The notes under the pieces were generated by a model, which was given only the letters and a program-made list of their open reading frames with translations, ran no database searches and had not been told where the DNA came from. From CF-161 sp035263645 (GTDB taxonomy: Bacteria > Chloroflexota > Dormibacteria > Dormibacterales > Dormibacteraceae), in assembly GCA_035263645.1 (NCBI GenBank), contig DATFRD010000138.1, positions 1-28,374 of the forward strand: 28,374 nucleotides of DNA, in the 5' to 3' direction. This document shows positions 16,194 to 22,203 of the stretch, one piece after another (the stretch's first letter is position 1; every line of letters begins with the position of its first letter). The position numbers were made by a program, and so were the translations under genes.

Positions 16194-17258
16194 ATGGCCC
16201 TCCGCGAGGTCGAGCGCAGTGAGCTCTGCGACCCGCACGCGGCGCCGGGTGAGAATGGCTCACAATTCCGGCGCGTGATCTGCGTGCGGGCGTTTCCTCG
16301 TGTTCATGTCGGCCTGCTCGACCTGGGCGATGTGACGCCGCGCCGCAACGGCGGAGCCGGGTTCGCACTGGCGGGCCCGACGCTCGAGATCTCGGCCGAT
16401 GAGGCCGACGCCCTCCACGTCGATGGCCTGCACCAGCTCGACGAGCGAGCCGGCCGAGAGGTCAGGGAGGCGCTCGCGGGGTTCGAGGAGGTGACCGGGC
16501 CGCTCGGGGCTCGGCTCACCATCGAGCGCGCGCTTCCCGCCCACGTCGGGCTGGGGAGCAAGACTGCGCTGCTGCTGGCCATCCTCCAGGCCGCGAGCAG
16601 CATCGCTCGACGGCCGCTTGACATGGCGACGTTGCAGCGGCTCTCGGGGAGGGGCGGCACCTCGGGCGTGGGGATCAACACGTTCTTCAGGGGCGGCTTC
16701 GTGACCGACGGCGGCGGCCCGGCCGCGCCCGGCCGACCTCACGGGCCCTCGAGCGCGTCCCGGCCCGACCGGGTCCCTCCGGTCCTGTGCCGGCTCGACA
16801 TCCCGGCCGACTGGCGGTTCACCCTCCTGGTGCACCCCTCGCACCGGATCGCGGACGAGGGGGAGCAACGGCTGTTCGTCGAGTCCACGCCGGTTCCCGA
16901 GCGCGAGGTGCTACGAGCCATCGCGGTGATGTACCACGGCATCGCCGCCGCGGTCGCAACCGCCGACCTCGGCCTGCTCGGCGCGGCGCTCGCCGAGCTG
17001 CACTGCCTGGGTTTCAAAGGCAGGGAGCTCGCGGCGCAGCCTCGATCGATCCGCGACCTGTACCAGCGCGTTCGGGAGCTCCCGGGCTCGGTGGTCGGTC
17101 TGAGCAGCGTTGGGCCGCTCCTGTACGTCATCTCCTCCGCGGCCGACCCGGGCGTGGCGAACGCGAGCCAGTCGATGGCGCGCGACTGCGGCTTCTCCTG
17201 CCTGGGCACGTTCGAGCCCCGCAACGCGGGCTTCGAGCTGGTGGCCGGGTCGTGCTGA
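16194..17258 (+). CDS. Beta-RFAP synthase family protein (GHMP-kinase fold)
   Basis: The 354-residue product resembles beta-ribofuranosylaminobenzene 5'-phosphate synthase, which couples PRPP to a p-hydroxy- or p-aminobenzoate ring with loss of CO2 as the first committed step of tetrahydromethanopterin synthesis. Visible marks are FPRVHVGLLDLG (34-45), RRNGGAGFAL, the GHMP-type phosphate loop PAHVGLGSKT (115-124), and GRGGTSGVGINTFFRGGFV (152-170), the strongest signature of this family. The C-terminal half holds a typical GHMP segment with VVGLSSVGPLLYVI. The ATG at 16194 lacks a good Shine-Dalgarno, and homology begins near 30, so a GTG at 16275 is an alternative start. It overlaps the next gene by 7 bp. 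Whether the host makes methanopterin-like cofactors cannot be seen here; a divergent substrate is possible. Confidence 0.78.
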   Translation: MALREVERSELCDPHAAPGENGSQFRRVICVRAFPRVHVGLLDLGDVTPRRNGGAGFALAGPTLEISADEADALHVDGLHQLDERAGREVREALAGFEEVTGPLGARLTIERALPAHVGLGSKTALLLAILQAASSIARRPLDMATLQRLSGRGGTSGVGINTFFRGGFVTDGGGPAAPGRPHGPSSASRPDRVPPVLCRLDIPADWRFTLLVHPSHRIADEGEQRLFVESTPVPEREVLRAIAVMYHGIAAAVATADLGLLGAALAELHCLGFKGRELAAQPRSIRDLYQRVRELPGSVVGLSSVGPLLYVISSAADPGVANASQSMARDCGFSCLGTFEPRNAGFELVAGSC

Positions 17259-17824
17259 ACACGCCGGGGCAGCGGATCCTGCTCGTCGTCGGCCGGACGT
17301 GCGCCGGCAAGTCCACGATGGGCATGTACCTTGCGCAAAAGCACGGAGCGTACTTCGTGGAGGCGAGCGGCGTGGTTCGGCGTCTGCTGGCCAGACGGCC
17401 GGAGGAACCCCCGGGCTCACCCCCTGCCGAGCTGGACTATGCGCTGATCGCGCACGCGATCGTGGACCTGATCCGGGGCTGCGACCAGCCGCTGGTCGTC
17501 GTCTCCGGACTCCGCACACTCTGCGAGTACCGGGTGCTCACCGCGCACGCTCCCCAGGCCGAGCTTGTCCACCTCACCGCCAGCAGGTGGCTTCGCTTCC
17601 GTCGCTGCCGCGCACGGCTGCGGCACGATGCCGCAGAATCGCCGGCCACGTTTCGCCGGCTCGACGGCAACCCGGAGCACACCCTGCTCCCGGCCGCCGC
17701 CGGGCTCGCGCGATTCGTGGTCCGCAACGAGGGATCGATCCAGGATCTGTGGGCCGCGGCGGACGCCATCGTCGAATGGGCGGCGCTCCCCGCGGCGACG
17801 GCCTCCTCGACCGCCGGCGGCTGA
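17252..17824 (+). CDS. P-loop NTPase / kinase-like protein, coupled to the beta-RFAP synthase homologue
   Basis: This is a 190-residue protein with a Walker A loop, GRTCAGKST (14-22), right after the first strand (RILLVV). The pattern AGKSTMGMYLAQKHGAYFVEAS resembles nucleotide- or dephospho-CoA-kinase-like P-loop enzymes, where an acidic or polar strand follows the first helix. VVVSGLRTLCEY could be the second core strand and base-recognition area. FRRCRARLRHDA in the middle is arginine-rich, as in kinase lids. I cannot assign a substrate. The start is the GTG at 17252, overlapping the upstream stop by 7 bp, so the two proteins are probably made together. Its stop abuts the stop of the convergent STAND gene with no spacer. 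Confidence 0.75.
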   Translation: MLNTPGQRILLVVGRTCAGKSTMGMYLAQKHGAYFVEASGVVRRLLARRPEEPPGSPPAELDYALIAHAIVDLIRGCDQPLVVVSGLRTLCEYRVLTAHAPQAELVHLTASRWLRFRRCRARLRHDAAESPATFRRLDGNPEHTLLPAAAGLARFVVRNEGSIQDLWAAADAIVEWAALPAATASSTAGG

Positions 17825-17830
17825 TCAGCC
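17819..17830. repeat. Perfect 12-bp palindrome at abutting stop codons
   Basis: GGCTGATCAGCC is self-complementary and contains both stop codons, TGA (17822-17824) of the plus gene and TGA read from TCA (17825-17827) of the minus gene. Convergent transcripts must therefore overlap. As a hairpin it would have almost no loop, so it is not a terminator by itself. Confidence 0.6.
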
Positions 17831-20800
17831 CCAGACGCCTGAGCTTGGCGCCATGGCCAGGTGCTCCCTGGCGTAGGCGACGGCCTCGTCGTCGTCCAGC
17901 GCGGCCCCAAACCGCTCAGCCAGCTGCGTGTGCCGCGGCCCGAGCCGCAGCCGAGCGCCCTCCATCGCGCGTCTGACCGTGGGCTGCCAGATGGCGGGCA
18001 CCCGCTGGCCCAGGTCGCCGAGAATCCGGTCGGCGGCCGCGGCCAGGCGCACCGCGCAGTCCGGGTCCGGCTCCGCGGCGGCCAGCACGCCGCACAGGCA
18101 CAGCGCCGATGCGACTCCGACGCGGTGCTCGCGTTCGCAGTACATCGTCAGCGCCTCGCCGAGGTGCGTCCTGGCGGCGGCCAGGTCCCCCTCGGCAATG
18201 GCCAGCTCCGCCAGGCCCAGGCGGGTGCCGGAGACCCGGTCCGGGTTCGCGGGCCCTTCCTCCAGCCTCCACTGCAGACTCTCCTCGAGCCGGCTTCGCG
18301 CCGTGACGATGTCGTTCGACCTCAGGGCCAGAAGGCCGAGGTGGAACAGGCAGAAGCCGATCCGTCCCGCGCTCGGAATGCTGCGCGCCAGCTCCAGGCC
18401 CTCGCCGCAGCAGGCCGCGGCCGTCGTGTTGTCGCCGCGAGCCAGCGCCGCCATCCCCACCTGGTCGAGCGCTCGAGCACGCTCCTCGACGTCGCCCACG
18501 GTGTGCGCCACCTCCGCCGCCTCGACCCAGAGCCGCGCCGCACGCTCCGCCTCCCCCCGCCGCCATGCGATCAGGCCGGCGTGCGAGAGGAGCATCTGGC
18601 GGGTGGGGTCCGGCGCGGTCCACCGCTCCAGGCCGTCGACCACGGCGCGCTCGGCCTCCTCGGTATGGCCGATCTGCAGCAGAAACCACGCGTAGGCACC
18701 GGCCAGCCTGGCCCAGGTAGGCGCCCGCTCGGGATGGTCGCGGCACCAGAGCAGCGCGGCGCGGAAGTTGGGTATGTCGAACCTGAGCCGCTCGAGCCGG
18801 TCGCGCCGCTCGGGCCCGTGGACGTCGCCGACCTCGGCGGCCAGCAGCGTCGCGAAGTGGTCCGCGAAGCGCGTCCGCGCCGCCTCCACCTCGCTCACCA
18901 GGCTCTCCTGGTACCGGCGCAGCGCATCGCACTCGAGACGGATGGACTCCGGGATCCGAAACCTGGCACCGTCCCCGATCGAGCGCATGAACCCCTGACG
19001 CGCCAGCTCCTGCAGCTGTCCCTCGACGGGGATGGCCTCGTCGGCCGTCCCGCCGCAGACGAACGCCGCCGCGGCGGTGTCGAAGTCCGCCGGGAACAGC
19101 GACAGGATCAGCACGATCCGGGCCAGTTCCGGGCTCAGCCTGCGGAACCGCCACGAGATGGCCAGCTGCAGGAGGCTCTCTCTCGGGAGGGCCGGCGCGG
19201 GCACCCCGGTCTGCTGCTCGAGGTACTCGCGCAGCGCCCGGGCCATCTCGCTCGGCGGGGAGGCGGCCGACGCCGCGAGGGCCGCGATCAGCTCGATCGC
19301 CAGTGGCAGCCCCTGGACCAGGTGGCACAGGTCGGCTATGGCAGCCGCCCCCGCCTCTTCGAAGCGGTGGGCGGGGTTCACCTCCTCAGCCTTGGTCGCG
19401 AAGAGCCGGCCCGACTCCGATGAGTCGATGTCCACCAACCGGAAGGGGCCGGCAGCGGGCCGGGGCAGCGACAGCGGTCGAAGGTTGAAGGCACGCTCGG
19501 CAGCCAGGCTCAGCGGCTCGACCGAGGTCGTCAGCACGACGAGGTCAGGGCAGCGGGCCAGCAGCAGGTCCAGCAGCTGCTGGCATTCGCTCAGCGCCCT
19601 GTCGCAGCTGTCCAGCACCAGCAGGGCTCGCCGGCTGCCGAGGTGCGCGGCCAGCGGCCCGACGGCATCGGGGCCCGGGGTGCGGACCTGCAGTGCTTCC
19701 GCCACGACCTTGGCGACCTGGCTTCGGGCCACCGTCGCGGCCAGGTCCACACCGCACACGCCGTCCGGGAACTCTCCGGCCAGCGCCACGGCGAGCTGGA
19801 AGGCCACTCGCGTGGCCCCGGCGCCCGCAGGTCCATAGAAGGTGACCAGCCTGGCGCCCGAGCGAACCGCCTCCAGCCCCTTCGTGATGAGGTCCGGAAG
19901 GGCCACGATCGGCAGCGCCGGCAGGCGCTCCAGGGTACCCGTCAGGCGGCTCTGCTGGGGCAGAGGGGCGGTCGTCCCACCCTCCAGCTCGTAGACGTGG
20001 TCCTGCTGCAGGTCGGGCAGCGTCCGAATCCCCCAGGAGCGGACTCCCGCCGGGACCGTCCCCTCGGGTGCGAGCAGACCGGCCGCGGCGGAGCTGAGGA
20101 GGACCCGGTCACGATCGGCGAGAAGCGCCAGCGCGTCGCAGCGATGCACGTCACTCGACGGATAGCCGCCCAGGGGCGCCGCCAGGGGGCCGGCGTGGAG
20201 CGCCATCCGGTAGTGAATGGGCGGGTTCGGCGCGGCCAGGTCAGCGCGGATCTGGCGAGCCGCCGCCACCGCCTGGTCGACTCGCGCGAACGCGACGAGG
20301 AACCCGCCGGCCTCCGGGCGGGCCAGCACCAGCCGGCCGCCAGCGCGCCCCGCCCCCAGCCGCAGCAGGTACTCGAAGTCGGGCGGCTCGGCATGGCGGC
20401 CGAGCGTTCGGCCCGCCTCGTCCGCGGCCTGGACGACGAGCATGAGGTGGTCACCTGCCGGCAGCTGGACGCTCCGGGGCAGCGAGCCCAGCGGGGTGAA
20501 CGCGGCCCGTGGCCCCGGGCTCGGCTCCAGCCGGCCCTGGGGCGGGAGCGTCCACTTCCGGTATGCGGCGCGAAGCACGTCGCCGGCGACGTCCTCGATG
20601 TCGGCCGCGGTGACACGAGACTCGTGGATGGCGGCCAGGAGAGCCGGCTGGCTCGCGAGCGCTCGCACCTCCCCGGCCCTGCGCCGGTTGGCCGGCTCTC
20701 GCAGGAGCGCCGCGGCCAGGTCCGCGACGGACGGGTACCCCGCCTCCAGCGCAATGGCCTCCAGGATCCGCTGCCTGGACTTGTGCTGGGCCTGCCTCTC

Positions 20801-21001
20801 GGCCGTGCTCAGCGGCTCGGGGGGCGGCTCGATCCGGAGCGGATCGACGGGCCTGCGAGGCCGGCCCCGATGGGGGAACAGCGTCTTCGAGCGAGCGTGG
20901 AACTCCCGGTCCTCGGGGCGAAGCCGCGCTGAGGAGCGGTCCTCGAGGTCCTGCCATTCGCCGGCAGGGTCGAACGCGGCATCAGGCATGACTTGCAACA
21001 T
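17825..21001 (-). CDS. STAND-type regulator: cyclase-like domain, NB-ARC-like ATPase and TPR repeats (degenerate sites)
   Basis: This is a 1058-residue multidomain protein of the cyclase/AfsR-like STAND class. Residues 1-60 are charged and disordered-looking, and 60-150 are helical and unrecognised. Residues about 183-340 resemble a class III nucleotidyl cyclase (GGFLVAFARVDQAVAAARQI, YRMALHAGP, DRVLLSSAAAGLL). The usual TGDG reads EAGG and the VNRAAR motif reads VHRCDA, so catalysis is unlikely. An NB-ARC-like ATPase core covers about 365-640: the P-loop is GPAGAGAT (390-397), with Ala396 in place of lysine, while Walker B LLVLDSCD and the TTSVEPL sensor are kept. TPR-like helical repeats fill about 740-1000. 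No LuxR or other C-terminal DNA-binding domain is seen. It probably acts as a signalling scaffold or transcription factor. The ATG at 21001 and the ATG at 20989 both lack a clear Shine-Dalgarno. Confidence 0.85.
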   Translation of the reverse strand: MLQVMPDAAFDPAGEWQDLEDRSSARLRPEDREFHARSKTLFPHRGRPRRPVDPLRIEPPPEPLSTAERQAQHKSRQRILEAIALEAGYPSVADLAAALLREPANRRRAGEVRALASQPALLAAIHESRVTAADIEDVAGDVLRAAYRKWTLPPQGRLEPSPGPRAAFTPLGSLPRSVQLPAGDHLMLVVQAADEAGRTLGRHAEPPDFEYLLRLGAGRAGGRLVLARPEAGGFLVAFARVDQAVAAARQIRADLAAPNPPIHYRMALHAGPLAAPLGGYPSSDVHRCDALALLADRDRVLLSSAAAGLLAPEGTVPAGVRSWGIRTLPDLQQDHVYELEGGTTAPLPQQSRLTGTLERLPALPIVALPDLITKGLEAVRSGARLVTFYGPAGAGATRVAFQLAVALAGEFPDGVCGVDLAATVARSQVAKVVAEALQVRTPGPDAVGPLAAHLGSRRALLVLDSCDRALSECQQLLDLLLARCPDLVVLTTSVEPLSLAAERAFNLRPLSLPRPAAGPFRLVDIDSSESGRLFATKAEEVNPAHRFEEAGAAAIADLCHLVQGLPLAIELIAALAASAASPPSEMARALREYLEQQTGVPAPALPRESLLQLAISWRFRRLSPELARIVLILSLFPADFDTAAAAFVCGGTADEAIPVEGQLQELARQGFMRSIGDGARFRIPESIRLECDALRRYQESLVSEVEAARTRFADHFATLLAAEVGDVHGPERRDRLERLRFDIPNFRAALLWCRDHPERAPTWARLAGAYAWFLLQIGHTEEAERAVVDGLERWTAPDPTRQMLLSHAGLIAWRRGEAERAARLWVEAAEVAHTVGDVEERARALDQVGMAALARGDNTTAAACCGEGLELARSIPSAGRIGFCLFHLGLLALRSNDIVTARSRLEESLQWRLEEGPANPDRVSGTRLGLAELAIAEGDLAAARTHLGEALTMYCEREHRVGVASALCLCGVLAAAEPDPDCAVRLAAAADRILGDLGQRVPAIWQPTVRRAMEGARLRLGPRHTQLAERFGAALDDDEAVAYAREHLAMAPSSGVWG

Positions 21002-21023
21002 TCTCGAACAAATGCCCCGACTA

Positions 21024-21058
21024 AAACGTTAGCAAAAACGTTATTGACAGAAACGTTA
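21024..21058. promoter_or_regulatory. Three AAACGTTA operator-like sites
   Basis: The 8-mer AAACGTTA occurs at 21024-21031, 21036-21043 and 21051-21058, each with a palindromic AACGTT core, at 12- and 15-bp steps. They lie in an AT-rich island between the divergent STAND gene and the small membrane-protein genes, and bracket the -35 of the rightward promoter. Regularity and placement suggest binding by a repressor or activator; its identity is unknown. Confidence 0.6.
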
Positions 21059-21072
21059 TCATTGCGTACTCT
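21044..21072 (+). promoter_or_regulatory. Strong housekeeping-type promoter for the small membrane-protein genes
   Basis: A perfect -35 TTGACA (21044-21049) is followed after exactly 17 bp by TACTCT (21067-21072), a fair -10. The expected start is near 21079, giving a leader of about 115 nt before the first ATG. The third AACGTT site lies in the spacer, and the second ends next to the -35. Confidence 0.6.
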
Positions 21073-21194
21073 GGTTACGCTGGCAGTCGAGCCGACGTCC
21101 CAGCAGGCCGGCGGCGGTGATCGGTGATGGGGAACGACCTGCCGGGCCCGGGGTCGCGGCCCCGCACCACCAGCAACGGGTGAAGGAGGTTCCG

Positions 21195-21296
21195 ATGATC
21201 GTCCACATCGACCTGTACGCCCTCGGGATGATCGCGCTCGTAGCGATGGTGGTCGGACTGATCGTGGGCGCCAGCGTGACCAGGCCGAGGTTGTAG
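21195..21296 (+). CDS. 33-residue single-span membrane peptide
   Basis: A near-perfect Shine-Dalgarno, AAGGAGG, stands 5 nt before an ATG opening a 33-codon frame ending in TAG. The product begins MIVHIDLYALG, has a central hydrophobic helix (about residues 8-27, MIALVAMVVGLIVGA) and ends in a basic tail, TRPRL. The charge pattern predicts one membrane helix with the C-terminus inside. Such tiny proteins are often missed by gene callers. The strong ribosome-binding site and the promoter upstream make it credible. No family is recognised. It may form part of an envelope-stress cluster with the next two genes. Confidence 0.65.
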   Translation: MIVHIDLYALGMIALVAMVVGLIVGASVTRPRL

Positions 21297-21300
21297 TCAC

Positions 21301-21326
21301 GCGGGCCCGCCCGGGCGCGGGCCCGC
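21301..21326 (+). terminator. GC-rich hairpin between the two small genes
   Basis: The 10-mer GCGGGCCCGC occurs at 21301-21310 and 21317-21326. Being self-complementary, the copies form a 10-bp all-GC stem with a 6-nt loop, starting 4 bp after the first small gene's stop. No T-run follows. It may terminate partly or stabilise the 5' transcript and so set different expression for the two genes. Confidence 0.45.
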
Positions 21327-21375
21327 ACCGTGCGAGGAGCGAGGCGCCGTTCACCGTCACGAGGGAGGAGACGTC

Positions 21376-21618
21376 GTGATCGGAGAGCTGACCGTCGCGG
21401 GGCTGGACCTGGCTGTGATGGCCCTCCTGACCGCCTGGCTGATCGAGGGACTCGCCAGGGCCGCCCGGCACTACATCCGTTCGGGCAGGATCCTGGCCCA
21501 GGACGCACGCCGGATGATGACCAGGGGCGCCCTCGGCGTGGCCGTGTACGTCGCGGTCGACGTGCTCCCGGTGGGCCGCTGGCTGGTTCACGAGATCGCG
21601 TGCCGGACCTGCTCGTAA
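21376..21618 (+). CDS. Small hydrophobic protein of unknown function
   Basis: This is an 80-residue protein starting at GTG, with GGAGG 7-8 nt upstream (GAGGGAGGAGACGTC). Residues about 7-27 are hydrophobic (VAGLDLAVMALLTAWLIEGL) and about 50-65 form a second weaker hydrophobic segment (GALGVAVYVAVDVLPV). Between them is a basic, amphipathic stretch with ARAARHYIRSG and a run of Arg residues. It ends CRTCS with a CxxC-like pair (Cys76 and Cys79). I recognise no family. It may be co-transcribed with the 33-residue gene from the promoter at 21044, with a hairpin on each side. Confidence 0.6.
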   Translation: MIGELTVAGLDLAVMALLTAWLIEGLARAARHYIRSGRILAQDARRMMTRGALGVAVYVAVDVLPVGRWLVHEIACRTCS

Positions 21619-21645
21619 GGTCGTCCCCCGCGGTCCAGGGCAGAG

Positions 21646-21681
21646 GCCCGGGACGCGGCCGGTCCGCTGGCTGTCCCGGGC
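21646..21681 (+). terminator. Hairpin after the 80-residue gene
   Basis: GCCCGGGAC (21646-21654) and GTCCCGGGC (21673-21681) form a perfect 9-bp stem around 18 nt, in which GCGG and CCGC can pair again. It starts 27 bp after the stop codon and precedes the next promoter-like region, as a terminator would, but lacks a T-run. Confidence 0.45.
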
Positions 21682-21689
21682 GATCTGCA

Positions 21690-21740
21690 GTTTGCCTTAT
21701 TTAGGGTATTGATATATTGATATACGCTTGTTTGATACTG
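21690..21740 (+). promoter_or_regulatory. AT-rich island with tandem TTGATATA, upstream of the GlsB-like gene
   Basis: This AT-rich stretch contrasts with its GC-rich surroundings. TTGATATA is repeated head to tail at 21709-21716 and 21717-21724, with a related TTGATACT at 21732-21739. Several weak promoter hexamers can be drawn (for example TTTGCC, 16 bp, TATATT), none compelling. It probably holds the promoter and operator of the 21793 gene. Confidence 0.45.
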
Positions 21741-21792
21741 ACTGTGTCCGCTCTACTAGCAGTCGGGAACGTCCAGTAAAGGAGCTGCGGAG

Positions 21793-22071
21793 ATGTACCA
21801 CCTGAGTGTCATCGGCATCATCGGGAGCATAGTGGTGGGCGCGATCGTGGGCTGGCTGGCCGGCAAGATCATGACCGGCAAGGGGTTCGGCATCGGGATG
21901 GACGTCGTGCTCGGGGTCGTCTCCGGCATCATCGTCGCCTTCGTGCTGAACGTCTGGTTCGGCGACAACGCCCCGGGCTGGGTCGTCCGGTTCGTCCTCA
22001 GCCTGGTGGTGGCCTGCATCCTGGTCGCAATCGCGCACGTGATCAAGAGGGAGCCCATCAGGACCGCCTGA
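21793..22071 (+). CDS. GlsB/YeaQ/YmgE family stress-response membrane protein
   Basis: This is a 92-residue protein of the transglycosylase-associated (GlsB/YeaQ/YmgE) family, small inner-membrane proteins linked to general and cell-wall stress. The glycine-rich signature is clear: IGSIVVGAIVGWLAGKIMTG, then GFGIGMDVVLGVVSGIIVAF. A third helix (WVVRFVLSLVVACILVAIAHVIK) replaces the more usual short GG-rich end, so there are three membrane spans. AAAGGAG stands 8 nt before the ATG. The name transglycosylase-associated is historical and no enzyme activity is implied. The AT-rich repeat region just upstream is its likely promoter. Confidence 0.88.
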   Translation: MYHLSVIGIIGSIVVGAIVGWLAGKIMTGKGFGIGMDVVLGVVSGIIVAFVLNVWFGDNAPGWVVRFVLSLVVACILVAIAHVIKREPIRTA

Positions 22072-22120
22072 GCGCGCCCCGGCCGCCCGGCCAGCACGCC
22101 GTGAGAAGGAGCGTGCGATC

Positions 22121-22150
22121 ATGGCCAGCATGCCCAGGGGACCCGCCTGA
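22121..22150 (+). other. Short frame with good ribosome-binding site: leader peptide or frameshifted start
   Basis: AAGGAG lies 9 nt before ATG 22121, but this frame stops after nine codons (TGA 22148-22150). The downstream hydrolase frame is open from 22105 without any ATG until GTG 22204. A -1 shift in the AGGGG run at 22136-22140 would join the two frames. Either a base is missing there, or this is a true leader peptide. Confidence 0.45.
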
Positions 22151-22203
22151 GCCGGATCGACGAGCGACTGGTCCGGGACGCAGCCAGCTATGTCGACCGC
22201 TGG

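Noticed and set aside
19643..20932. 429-residue plus-strand open frame
   Set aside because: It is antisense to the STAND gene, with low-complexity, Arg/Gln-rich composition.
21690..21709. SigB/SigF-like promoter (GTTT and GGGTAT) before the GlsB-like gene
   Set aside because: The two elements are only 10 bp apart, shorter than the roughly 14-17 bp such promoters need.
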